From Chloroflexota bacterium (lineage in GTDB: Bacteria > Chloroflexota > Dormibacteria > CF-121): a stretch of 13,895 bases of DNA. A model generated the notes under the pieces. The model was not told the origin of the DNA, searched no databases, and worked only from the letters and a program-made list of their open reading frames with translations. Position 1 is the stretch's first letter; every line of letters starts with the position of its first letter. A program made the translations under genes and the position numbers. The stretch lies in the NCBI GenBank assembly GCA_005880605.1, contig VBIS01000026.1, positions 1 through 13,895 of the forward strand, read 5' to 3'. Positions 7,923-13,452 of the stretch are shown here, in pieces.

Positions 7923-9323
7923 ATGAGTGAGCTTGCCCGTCAATACGACGCGGTCAACCTGGTAGCCGATCCGCTGCACGGCTACATCAAGATCACCAAG
8001 CGCGTCCATGGGGAAAGTGTCGCGGCGGAGCAGGACCTGCTCGATCATCCTTGGCTGCAGCGATTGCGCCGGATTCACCAGCTTCAGTCGGCCTGGTGGG
8101 TCTTCCCCGGCGGGGAGCATTCGCGCTTTCAGCACGCCCTGGGCGCGATGCATCTGAGCGGGGAATGGGCGCGGCGGCTCTATCCCAACCTGGGCGCGCT
8201 AACGGCGGAGGTACCGTCGCTAGCCTGCGTCGAAGAGACGCTGCGCGTCGCCGGGCTGCTGCACGACATCGGACACGGGCCCTTTGGCCATTTCTTCGAT
8301 CAGAACTACCTGGACCGCTTTGGTATCGATCACGAGGTGATCGGCCGCTCACTGATCGGCGGTGAGCTGGCATCCACGGTGGCCGCGCTCGGCGCCAGTC
8401 CTTCCGGCCCGCTCGCCCCCGGCGAGCGGATCGATCCGCGCTGGATCGCGGAGCTGATCGCCGAAACCGAGCTGCCCGGGGCGGCGGCGCCCGCCTGGGT
8501 AAAGGCGCTCAAACCGGTGTTGAACGGCATGTACACGGCTGACAACCTCGATTACGTCCCGCGCGACGCCTACATGTGCGGCGTCAAGGTCGGCCCGGTC
8601 GACATCGAGCGCCTGCTGCACTACTCGTTCCTCGACCGGGAGGGAATGCTGCTGCACCAGCATGGCGCGCAGGCGTTGCTCCTCTTCTTGAATGCCCGCC
8701 TCTACCTCTACAACAACATCTATTACCACCGGACGGTGCGCCGAATCGACCTCCACATGCGCGAGATCTTCCGGGAGACGATCGACCGTATCCTCCCCGG
8801 GAACCCGCTCGACCATCTCGATAGCTACCGGGAGCTGACCGATTGGTCGCTGATCGACACCGTCGACCACTGGCGCCACGACGGCGGACGTGCCGCCGAG
8901 CTGTCGCACGAGTGGGGCCGGATCGTTCGGCGCGAGCTCAAGTGGAGGCTGATCTTCGAGGATTATTACGAGTTCTCGACCGCCCCGGAGGCGTTCGTCT
9001 ATCCGACGCCCGCGGACTATGTCCGTCGCATCCGGGACGCGCTCCCAGCGTCGCTAGCCCATGCCTCCTTCGAGGTGGACCTGGCCTCGGTCGATCCGCG
9101 GCCGCAGAACCCGTTCAACGATCCCTTTCCCGTCCTGATCTATAACCCGGTCAGCCGGGCGGTCGAGCGCAGCGCCGTGGCCGATCTCTTTCAGCGCCTT
9201 CCGATCCGCACCACCCTGGTGCGCGTCTTCACCGATGAGACGGCGCAGGCCGATGCGCTGCGGCGGGCCGTGGAACACGCCCTCTACCGGCCGGACGCGA
9301 ACCTGGCGGAGGCGGTGCCCTGA
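7923..9323 (+). CDS. HD-domain phosphohydrolase, SAMHD1-like putative dNTP triphosphohydrolase
   Basis: A 466-residue cytoplasmic metal-dependent phosphohydrolase. The N-terminal DPLHGYIKIT...LLDHPWLQRLRRIHQL and FPGGEHSRFQHALGAMHL blocks are typical of SAMHD1-like proteins. The metal site is complete: H66 (EHSRFQH), H114-D115 (LLHDIGHGPFGH) and D207 in DNLDYVPRD (207-215), aligning with human SAMHD1 H167, H206/D207 and D311; Y211 and D215 also match. Downstream, YYHRTVRRIDLHMREIF resembles the continuation of that fold. The family hydrolyses dNTPs to nucleoside and triphosphate, but bacterial homologues vary, so the substrate is inferred. Its TGA overlaps the ATG of xseA by one base, which ties it to DNA metabolism. 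The start ATG 7923 has only a weak RBS and is probably near-leaderless. Confidence 0.9.
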   Translation: MSELARQYDAVNLVADPLHGYIKITKRVHGESVAAEQDLLDHPWLQRLRRIHQLQSAWWVFPGGEHSRFQHALGAMHLSGEWARRLYPNLGALTAEVPSLACVEETLRVAGLLHDIGHGPFGHFFDQNYLDRFGIDHEVIGRSLIGGELASTVAALGASPSGPLAPGERIDPRWIAELIAETELPGAAAPAWVKALKPVLNGMYTADNLDYVPRDAYMCGVKVGPVDIERLLHYSFLDREGMLLHQHGAQALLLFLNARLYLYNNIYYHRTVRRIDLHMREIFRETIDRILPGNPLDHLDSYRELTDWSLIDTVDHWRHDGGRAAELSHEWGRIVRRELKWRLIFEDYYEFSTAPEAFVYPTPADYVRRIRDALPASLAHASFEVDLASVDPRPQNPFNDPFPVLIYNPVSRAVERSAVADLFQRLPIRTTLVRVFTDETAQADALRRAVEHALYRPDANLAEAVP

Positions 9324-10678
9324 TGGCGGTCCAGCCCCAGGAAGCGATCAAGCCGCTCTCCGTCCTCGAGCTCAACACCCGTATTCACGACCTGCTGGCG
9401 GCCCGCTTCCAGAGTGTGGTCGTGAAGGGCGAAGTCAGCGGGGTCACGCTGCGCGCCGGCCACGTGTGGTTCACGCTCAAAGACGCGACCGCCGCCGTGG
9501 GTGCGGTGATCTTCAGCAGCACCGCCCGCCGGCTGCCCTTCCTGCCGGAGAACGGCCAGGAGCTGGTGCTGACCTGTCAGGTCGACTACCACGCCCAATA
9601 CGGGCGGGTCAACCTGGTCGTCAGCAAGCTCGACTACGATGGCGCCGGGAAGCTGCGGGCCGCGATCGAGCAGCTCAAGCGGCGGCTGGAGGCCGAGGGC
9701 GCCTTCACTGCCGAGCGCAAGCGACCGTTGCCCTTTCTGCCGGGCTGTATTGCGCTCATCACCTCGCCCAGTGGCGCGGTGATCCACGATCTGCAGCAGA
9801 CCATCTGGGAGCGCTTCCCGAACATGCGGCTGGTGGTCTACCCGGCGCTGGTCCAGGGCACCGCCTCCCAGCGAAGCCTGGTCGCGGCGCTCCGGCAGTG
9901 TAACCAGGACGGTGTCGCCGATGTCGTGATCGTGGCCCGCGGCGGGGGCAGCTTCGAAGAACTGATGGCGTTCAACCAGGAGGCGGTGGTGCGCGCCATC
10001 CAGGCCATGGGCATGCCGGTGATCACCGCGCTCGGGCATACCTCGGACCGCACGCTGGCCGACCTGGTCGCGGACCGCGAGGCGCGGACGCCGACGGCAG
10101 CGGCCGAGATCGTCGTGCCGAAGAAGGCTGACCTGCTCCGACAACTGGGCGAACGCGGCCAGCGCTTGCAACGGGCCGGACTCACCGCCCTCATCACCCC
10201 CGCCCACCAGCTGCAAGCGCGGAGCCAGTCCTTGGTGCGGCTGGCTCGCGACCTCCACCTGCGGCGGCGCGAGCGCCTCACCAACCTCGAGGGAATGCTT
10301 CGCCAGCGGGAGCCGCGGGAAGTCTGGCGGCAGCGCGAACGGGCGCTGCAGGAAAGCCGGCGTCGGTTCCAGCGTGCTGATGAGGCCACCCACCAGCGGA
10401 TCCAACTGGGGCGGCAGCAGGCGGAGTCACTGCGCGAGCGACTCCTCGGACAGGCCGGACGAGGCCTGCGGGAACGGGCCAGCGCGCTGCAGAGCCGGGG
10501 GGTACGGCTGAGCTCGCTGGCGCCGGAGCAGACCCTCAAGCGTGGCTACAGCATCACCCTCGATGGTCGGGGCGGGGCCATCATCCGCGACGCGAATCAG
10601 GCCCGCAAGGGTCAGCCGGTTCGGGTGTTGCTGGCGACCGGCCGGCTCGAGGCCACCATCGACGAGGCGATTCCATGA
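9323..10678 (+). CDS. xseA: Exodeoxyribonuclease VII large subunit
   Basis: The catalytic subunit of exonuclease VII, which degrades single-stranded DNA from both ends in repair; cytoplasmic, in complex with XseB. At 451 residues it is full length. The N-terminal OB-fold (about 10-105) begins LSVLELNTRIHDLL and includes VKGEVSG and GHVWFTLKD. The catalytic domain (about 125-330) shows D156, R206 (ARGGGSFEEL), H239 and D242, equivalent to E. coli D155, R205, H238 and D241. A long Arg/Gln-rich coiled coil (about 265-400) for XseB binding follows, then the C-terminal LKRGYSIT...G (405-430). Oddities: the GHExD motif is GHTSD (T240 for Glu), and the following DLRAPTP reads DREARTP. The start overlaps the HD stop and the stop overlaps the xseB start, so the three genes are translated as one unit. 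Confidence 0.96.
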   Translation: MAVQPQEAIKPLSVLELNTRIHDLLAARFQSVVVKGEVSGVTLRAGHVWFTLKDATAAVGAVIFSSTARRLPFLPENGQELVLTCQVDYHAQYGRVNLVVSKLDYDGAGKLRAAIEQLKRRLEAEGAFTAERKRPLPFLPGCIALITSPSGAVIHDLQQTIWERFPNMRLVVYPALVQGTASQRSLVAALRQCNQDGVADVVIVARGGGSFEELMAFNQEAVVRAIQAMGMPVITALGHTSDRTLADLVADREARTPTAAAEIVVPKKADLLRQLGERGQRLQRAGLTALITPAHQLQARSQSLVRLARDLHLRRRERLTNLEGMLRQREPREVWRQRERALQESRRRFQRADEATHQRIQLGRQQAESLRERLLGQAGRGLRERASALQSRGVRLSSLAPEQTLKRGYSITLDGRGGAIIRDANQARKGQPVRVLLATGRLEATIDEAIP

Positions 10679-10974
10679 CGCTCGATGCATCGCTGACTTA
10701 TGAGCAGGCGCTGGCCCAGCTCGATGCGACGCTTCGCTCGCTCGAGGAAGGAAAGCTGAGCCTCGAAGAGGCGATTGCGGCGGTCGCCCGTGGTCGCGAG
10801 TACCTGCAGCTCTGCGAGCGCAAGCTCGAGGAAGCGCGCCAGCGGATCGAGAGCCTCCCCGTCAAAGAGGAACCGCTACCGGACGATGACGCGCCCCATC
10901 CGGCGACCATCGCCGACCTGCGCGCCGAGCGCGGTCGTGGCCCGGGGGAACCCCAGGGCGAGATCCCCTTCTAG
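10675..10974 (+). CDS. xseB: Exodeoxyribonuclease VII small subunit
   Basis: A 99-residue partner of XseA. Residues 8-65 form the family's helical hairpin: LTYEQALAQLDATLRSLEEG, LSLEEAIAAVARGREYL, CERKLEEARQRIE, with the conserved Leu/Glu pattern and C44. The remaining 35 residues are an acidic, Pro-rich, probably disordered tail (LPDDDAPHP) ending GEIPF. That final sequence resembles the C-terminal tip of SSB proteins (DDIPF), which is unexpected here. ATG 10675 overlaps the xseA stop (ATGA), so expression is coupled. Its TAG shares the palindrome CTAG with the stop of the convergent BldD-like gene. Confidence 0.94.
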   Translation: MTLDASLTYEQALAQLDATLRSLEEGKLSLEEAIAAVARGREYLQLCERKLEEARQRIESLPVKEEPLPDDDAPHPATIADLRAERGRGPGEPQGEIPF

Positions 10975-11501
10975 GGCTGGTCCGCCGGTTCGGGGGGCGA
11001 CTCGCGCTCGATCTCCGGCCGCTCGCCAGGCTCCCCCGAGCGGAAGACGCCCCACTCCTGCAACGACCGGCGCAGCATCTCAGGGGAGGTCTTGTAGGCC
11101 GCCGCCAGCTGCTCGAGGTCGTCGGCGCGGAACGTCACCACCGGCGTATTGAAGTCATGGCGCTGTTGCTGCAGCCGCGCTACGTGGCGGGAGAGGATCG
11201 ACCCCTGGCGCTCAGGCAATCCCTGGAGCTGGGTCAGGTCGATCGCGAGCTTGGGCGGCAGGGCCGGCTCGCCCATCCCCTCAAGCTCTTCGGGTAGCAG
11301 CTGGTTGACGGGCACGCTGTAGAGGGTGGCGATCTGGTGCAAACGGGTGACCGAGATATTCCGGTCGCCGCGCTCGTAGGCAGCCAGGAGTGAACCCTTC
11401 AGGCGTTTGTTCGAAAGAACTTCCACCTGTTGCAGGGTCAAGCCCCGTTGCTTGCGGAGGCTCCGGAGCCTGGCTCCAACCTTTCGTGAATACCCGTCCA
11501 T
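10971..11501 (-). CDS. BldD-like XRE-family transcriptional regulator with c-di-GMP signature
   Basis: A 176-residue DNA-binding protein closely resembling Streptomyces BldD, the c-di-GMP-dependent developmental master repressor. The N-terminal helix-turn-helix (about 8-70) reads GARLRSLRKQRGLTLQQVE...AYERGDRNISVTRL...YSVPVNQLLP. The C-terminal domain (about 80-155) starts PPKLAIDL, with K84. It contains R114-H-D116, eight residues, then R125-A-D-D128, the RGD-X8-RQDD c-di-GMP motif with its four charged ligands at the same numbers as in S. coelicolor BldD. The Pro/Glu-rich tail (156-176) is extra. It therefore probably dimerises on c-di-GMP and represses in that state (inference from BldD). 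ATG 11501 is supported by GGGGGAT 4 nt upstream. A promoter and two BldD-box matches lie in front, indicating autoregulation. The main alternative is a generic XRE repressor; the exact motif spacing argues against that. Confidence 0.87.
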   Translation of the reverse strand: MDGYSRKVGARLRSLRKQRGLTLQQVEVLSNKRLKGSLLAAYERGDRNISVTRLHQIATLYSVPVNQLLPEELEGMGEPALPPKLAIDLTQLQGLPERQGSILSRHVARLQQQRHDFNTPVVTFRADDLEQLAAAYKTSPEMLRRSLQEWGVFRSGEPGERPEIERESPPEPADQP

Positions 11502-11511
11502 TGATCCCCCT

Positions 11512-11524
11512 TGACTGTGTGTGA
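11512..11524. promoter_or_regulatory. Putative BldD box (one mismatch) over the predicted transcription start of the BldD-like gene
   Basis: TGACTGTGTGTGA fits the published BldD consensus TnACnC(A/T)GnGTnA at all constrained positions but one (G for C at 11517). On the minus strand it lies just downstream of the TAGACT -10, spanning the expected +1 near 11520, a classic repressor position, 10 bp before the ATG. Confidence 0.5.
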
Positions 11525-11526
11525 TC

Positions 11527-11554
11527 AGTCTATCGCAGAATGCGACCTAGACAA
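11527..11554 (-). promoter_or_regulatory. Candidate promoter of the BldD-like gene
   Basis: On the minus strand, TTGTCT (11554 to 11549, 4 of 6) is followed by a 16-nt spacer and TAGACT (11532 to 11527, 4 of 6 with the key T, A and last T). The start would fall near 11520, giving about 18 nt of leader containing the RBS. A CAAAACTTTTG palindrome (11552-11562) overlaps the -35, and an imperfect inverted repeat TTTGACG/CGACAAA (11559-11576) lies just upstream. Confidence 0.5.
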
Positions 11555-11588
11555 AACTTTTGACGTGTTCGACAAATCCGACCCGGTT

Positions 11589-11625
11589 GGTGGCGGGGGG
11601 ATCGTTCGCGACGAACGACGCCACC
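11589..11625 (-). terminator. Long bulged hairpin between the XRE-TPR and BldD-like genes (terminator-like, no T-run)
   Basis: Two nested perfect inverted repeats: GGTGGCG (11589-11595) with CGCCACC (11619-11625), and TCGTTCG (11602-11608) with CGAACGA (11612-11618), around a 3-nt loop. A 6-nt one-sided bulge (11596-11601) separates them, for 14 base pairs in all. It begins about 55 nt after the XRE-TPR stop. There is no U-tract after it, so it may end transcription in a factor-dependent way, protect the 3' end, or act in the leader of the next gene. Confidence 0.4.
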
Positions 11626-11654
11626 TCCCGTGGCGGTCATTATCGGACCAATGC

Positions 11655-11667
11655 TCACCCTGTGTCA
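11655..11667. promoter_or_regulatory. Perfect BldD-box match upstream of the BldD-like gene
   Basis: TCACCCTGTGTCA matches every constrained position of the BldD operator consensus TnACnC(A/T)GnGTnA. It lies 154 bp upstream of the ATG of the BldD-like gene and 12 bp beyond the stop of the XRE-TPR gene. Assuming equal base frequencies, a perfect match is expected about once per 131 kb, so finding one in this 178-bp gap is unlikely by chance. It sits about 143 bp from the second box. Confidence 0.6.
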
Positions 11668-11679
11668 AGTCCTGCTTAC

Positions 11680-13041
11680 TCAAGCTTCGAGCTGACTTAC
11701 ACTACCGGATCGCGTCCGCTGGCCGCGGCCGGCTTCATAGGCCTGGCGAAAGCGCAGCGCGGCCTGGGCCGCGTCACCTTCGGCCTCGAGGGCACGGGCG
11801 TAGTCATAGGTCACACGTGCGCGCAGGTCAGGGCTGTCGACGGTTAGGGCGACGTCGAGAGCTCGCTCGAAGTGGCGATGCGCCGTCTCATGCCGCCCCC
11901 GCGCGTGAGCCACGCGCCCCGCCACCCGGTGCACGGCCACGCCGGCAATCGGGTCGCTCGACCGGGTCGCAAGGTCGAGGGCTTGCTCGATGAGGTCGCT
12001 GGCGCGCTCAGGGTCGTCGCGCTCGAGAGCGGACTCAGCCATGCCGACCACGAGCAGTGGGAGCAGTTCTCGATCATCGATCCGTCGGAGACGTTCGGCG
12101 CCCTCGGTGAAGAGCCGCTCCGCGTCAGCCACGCGGCCCTGCTGCAGAAGCATTTCGCCCATGTTCAGCCGTAGCGCCCCGGCCATCCGCACGTCGCGCA
12201 GCGTCTCGAAGATGCGAAGGCCCCTCTGCGCGTAGGAAAGTGCGCGTGCATACTGGCCGGTCTGCTGGAAGGAGAGCGCGAGCCCCTCGTAGATGCCGGC
12301 GAGCGCGGGCATGTCGAGCACCTCTTCAGCCGCCGCGATCGCGGATTCGTATGCCGCGATGGCTTCGACCGGCTGGCCGGCAACGTAATGAAGGTTGGCC
12401 CGGTGGCCGAGAATGCGCGCCTTGAGGATAGGATCGGTCAGGCCTGCGGATTCATACCGCTCGAATGCCTGCTCGAACCATTGTCCGGCGGTATGAGCCC
12501 GCCGCAGCAGGTAATGCACGCTGCCCATCCGGTCGTAGAGTTCGACGAGGAGCTGCGGCCAGTTCGAGCGCTCCGCGGCCGCGATCGCTTCCTCCAGCAC
12601 TGGCATCGCCTTCTTGGGCTCTCCCTGCCGCACGTATGCCGTGCCGAGCGTCAGCTGAGCGCGGGTGCGCAGTTCGAGTGGGATGGTCCTGGCGAGGATC
12701 CGCGTCATCAGCGACTCGGCCCGGGCGGCCTCGCCGTGGAGGAGGCTCATCTCGGCCTCGGCCAGCGCCAACTCGAGTGCCGCGACAGAGTCTCCCGGTT
12801 CTTCGAGGAAGTAGTCGATCGGTCGCTGCAACCGTTGGGCGATGATGCGGAGCGTCTGGGTTGATGGCTGGGCTCGTCCTAGCTCTACCTGGTTGAGAAA
12901 AGCCCGCGTGAAGTCCTTCCCCGCGACCGCCGCCAGGGTGAGCCCGAGCTCCTGGCGGGCTGAACGGATCCGCTGCCCGAGCGACCCGGGCGCCCCGGGG
13001 CTGGCCGTTGACGACCGCCCGGGGCGCCCCTTGGTAAGCAC
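11680..13041 (-). CDS. XRE-family regulator with TPR repeats
   Basis: A 453-residue cytoplasmic regulator. After a basic, flexible start (1-20), an XRE helix-turn-helix spans about 21-80 (GQRIRSARQELGLTLAAVA, then FLNQVELGRAQPSTQTLRIIAQRL). The rest (about 85-440) is a superhelix of roughly nine tetratricopeptide repeats, recognisable from spaced patterns such as LTLGTAYVRQGEPKKAMPVLEEA (about 131-153) and YEGLALSFQQTGQYARALSY (251-270). This architecture occurs in peptide-sensing RRNPP regulators and in XRE-TPR regulators of unknown ligand. The start is GTG 13041. A TAGACT -10-like element at 13054-13049 would make the message nearly leaderless. A 28-codon hydrophobic peptide ORF ends 45 nt upstream on the same strand. 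The gene ends 178 nt before the BldD-like gene, also on the same strand. Confidence 0.88.
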   Translation of the reverse strand: MLTKGRPGRSSTASPGAPGSLGQRIRSARQELGLTLAAVAGKDFTRAFLNQVELGRAQPSTQTLRIIAQRLQRPIDYFLEEPGDSVAALELALAEAEMSLLHGEAARAESLMTRILARTIPLELRTRAQLTLGTAYVRQGEPKKAMPVLEEAIAAAERSNWPQLLVELYDRMGSVHYLLRRAHTAGQWFEQAFERYESAGLTDPILKARILGHRANLHYVAGQPVEAIAAYESAIAAAEEVLDMPALAGIYEGLALSFQQTGQYARALSYAQRGLRIFETLRDVRMAGALRLNMGEMLLQQGRVADAERLFTEGAERLRRIDDRELLPLLVVGMAESALERDDPERASDLIEQALDLATRSSDPIAGVAVHRVAGRVAHARGRHETAHRHFERALDVALTVDSPDLRARVTYDYARALEAEGDAAQAALRFRQAYEAGRGQRTRSGSVSQLEA

Positions 13042-13072
13042 AACCTACAGTCTAGCAAGGCTGAGTTGACAA

Positions 13073-13112
13073 CCGAAGTCCGGTGACTACGGGTTCGGCC
13101 AGACGACTTCGG
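13073..13112. repeat. Perfect 8-bp inverted repeat over the end of the small peptide ORF
   Basis: CCGAAGTC (13073-13080) and GACTTCGG (13105-13112) are exact reverse complements separated by 24 nt. The stop codon of the 28-codon ORF (13087-13089) is inside the loop, and the start of the XRE-TPR gene is 32 nt further along the minus strand. It could form an RNA hairpin in the leader or act as an operator. No T-run follows. Confidence 0.5.
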
Positions 13113-13173
13113 CGCAGGAAAGCACGGCCGAAACGATGACAAGCAAGATCCAGGGGTTCAGGAAACGCCGCAC
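13087..13173 (-). CDS. 28-residue hydrophobic signal-peptide-like protein upstream of the XRE-TPR gene
   Basis: A short ORF with the hallmarks of an exported peptide: start MRRFLNPW, a hydrophobic core (about 9-19), then VLSC (17-20), which loosely resembles a lipobox, and a nine-residue end CAEVVWPNP. It has the best Shine-Dalgarno of the minus-strand genes, AGGAGGTG (13188 to 13181), 7 nt before GTG 13173. It lies 45 nt upstream of the XRE-TPR start on the same strand. Possible roles: the precursor of a secreted signalling peptide sensed by the TPR protein, a tiny membrane protein, or a leader peptide. It is too short for coding statistics to prove it; the SD, position and composition are the support. 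The TAG stop lies in the loop of an 8-bp inverted repeat. Confidence 0.5.
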   Translation of the reverse strand: MRRFLNPWILLVIVSAVLSCAEVVWPNP

Positions 13174-13192
13174 AGGTCCCCACCTCCTGAAC
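13156..13192 (-). promoter_or_regulatory. Potential Shine-Dalgarno-sequestering hairpin at the small peptide ORF
   Basis: On the minus strand, GTTCAGGA (13192 to 13185) pairs perfectly with TCCTGAAC (13163 to 13156). The 21-nt loop holds the rest of the SD, the GTG start and the next two codons. The first arm includes AGGA of AGGAGGTG. An alternative small hairpin, AGGT-GGGG-ACCT (13185-13174), would also cover the SD. Either could limit translation initiation. Confidence 0.4.
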
Positions 13193-13266
13193 AGGCGGCT
13201 CGCTCGATCTGGCCTGTCCTCATGCCAGCTTATGGGCGTCCGTCAATCAAGGGGGTGACGTCTGTA

Positions 13267-13277
13267 ACGGATTCCGT
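13267..13277. repeat. 11-bp palindrome ACGGATTCCGT, possible operator
   Basis: A perfect 5+1+5 palindrome in the intergenic region, about 20 bp upstream of the -35 of the tRNA promoter and about 94 bp upstream of the start codon of the minus-strand peptide ORF. It could be a regulator's site for either direction. No copies were noticed elsewhere in the window. Confidence 0.3.
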
Positions 13278-13295
13278 AAGGTGGGTCGCAAAGCG

Positions 13296-13326
13296 CTGAC
13301 TGCGCTGCCACCGGCAAACCTATAAT
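13296..13326 (+). promoter_or_regulatory. Promoter of tRNA-Arg
   Basis: A consensus -10 TATAAT (13321-13326) lies 14 nt before the first base of the tRNA. The best -35 is CTGACT (13296-13301, 4 of 6) with a long 19-nt spacer. Transcription would begin near 13333. The perfect -10 makes the call fairly safe; the -35 is less certain. Confidence 0.7.
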
Positions 13327-13340
13327 CGGGTTCCGTTCGT

Positions 13341-13417
13341 GTCCCCGTAGCTCAGCCTGGATAGAGCACTGGCCTCCGGAGCCAGGAGCACAGGTTCAAA
13401 TCCTGTCGGGGACACCA
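13341..13417 (+). tRNA. tRNA-Arg (anticodon CCG)
   Basis: A complete 77-nt cloverleaf. The acceptor GTCCCCG pairs with CGGGGAC, the D stem is GCTC/GAGC, and the anticodon stem CTGGC/GCCAG holds the loop CTCCGGA with anticodon CCG (reads CGG, Arg). A 4-nt variable loop is followed by T arm ACAGG-TTCAAAT-CCTGT, discriminator A and an encoded CCA end. All stems are fully paired. CGG is a frequently used Arg codon in a genome this GC-rich. A consensus TATAAT precedes it. Confidence 0.97.
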
Positions 13418-13452
13418 ACCTCTACAAAGGCTGGTACGGCAGAATTGATCTC

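Noticed and set aside
9284..10405. Minus-strand open frame of 373 codons opposite xseA
   Set aside because: Antisense shadow of a well-conserved gene; no domains visible.
11511..11993. Plus-strand open frame starting in the regulator gap
   Set aside because: It runs antisense into the XRE-TPR gene, has Arg/Gly/Ser-rich shadow composition, and has no RBS.
13056..13068. A third BldD-box-like site upstream of the XRE-TPR gene
   Set aside because: Only 6 of 9 constrained positions match; effectively a half-site.
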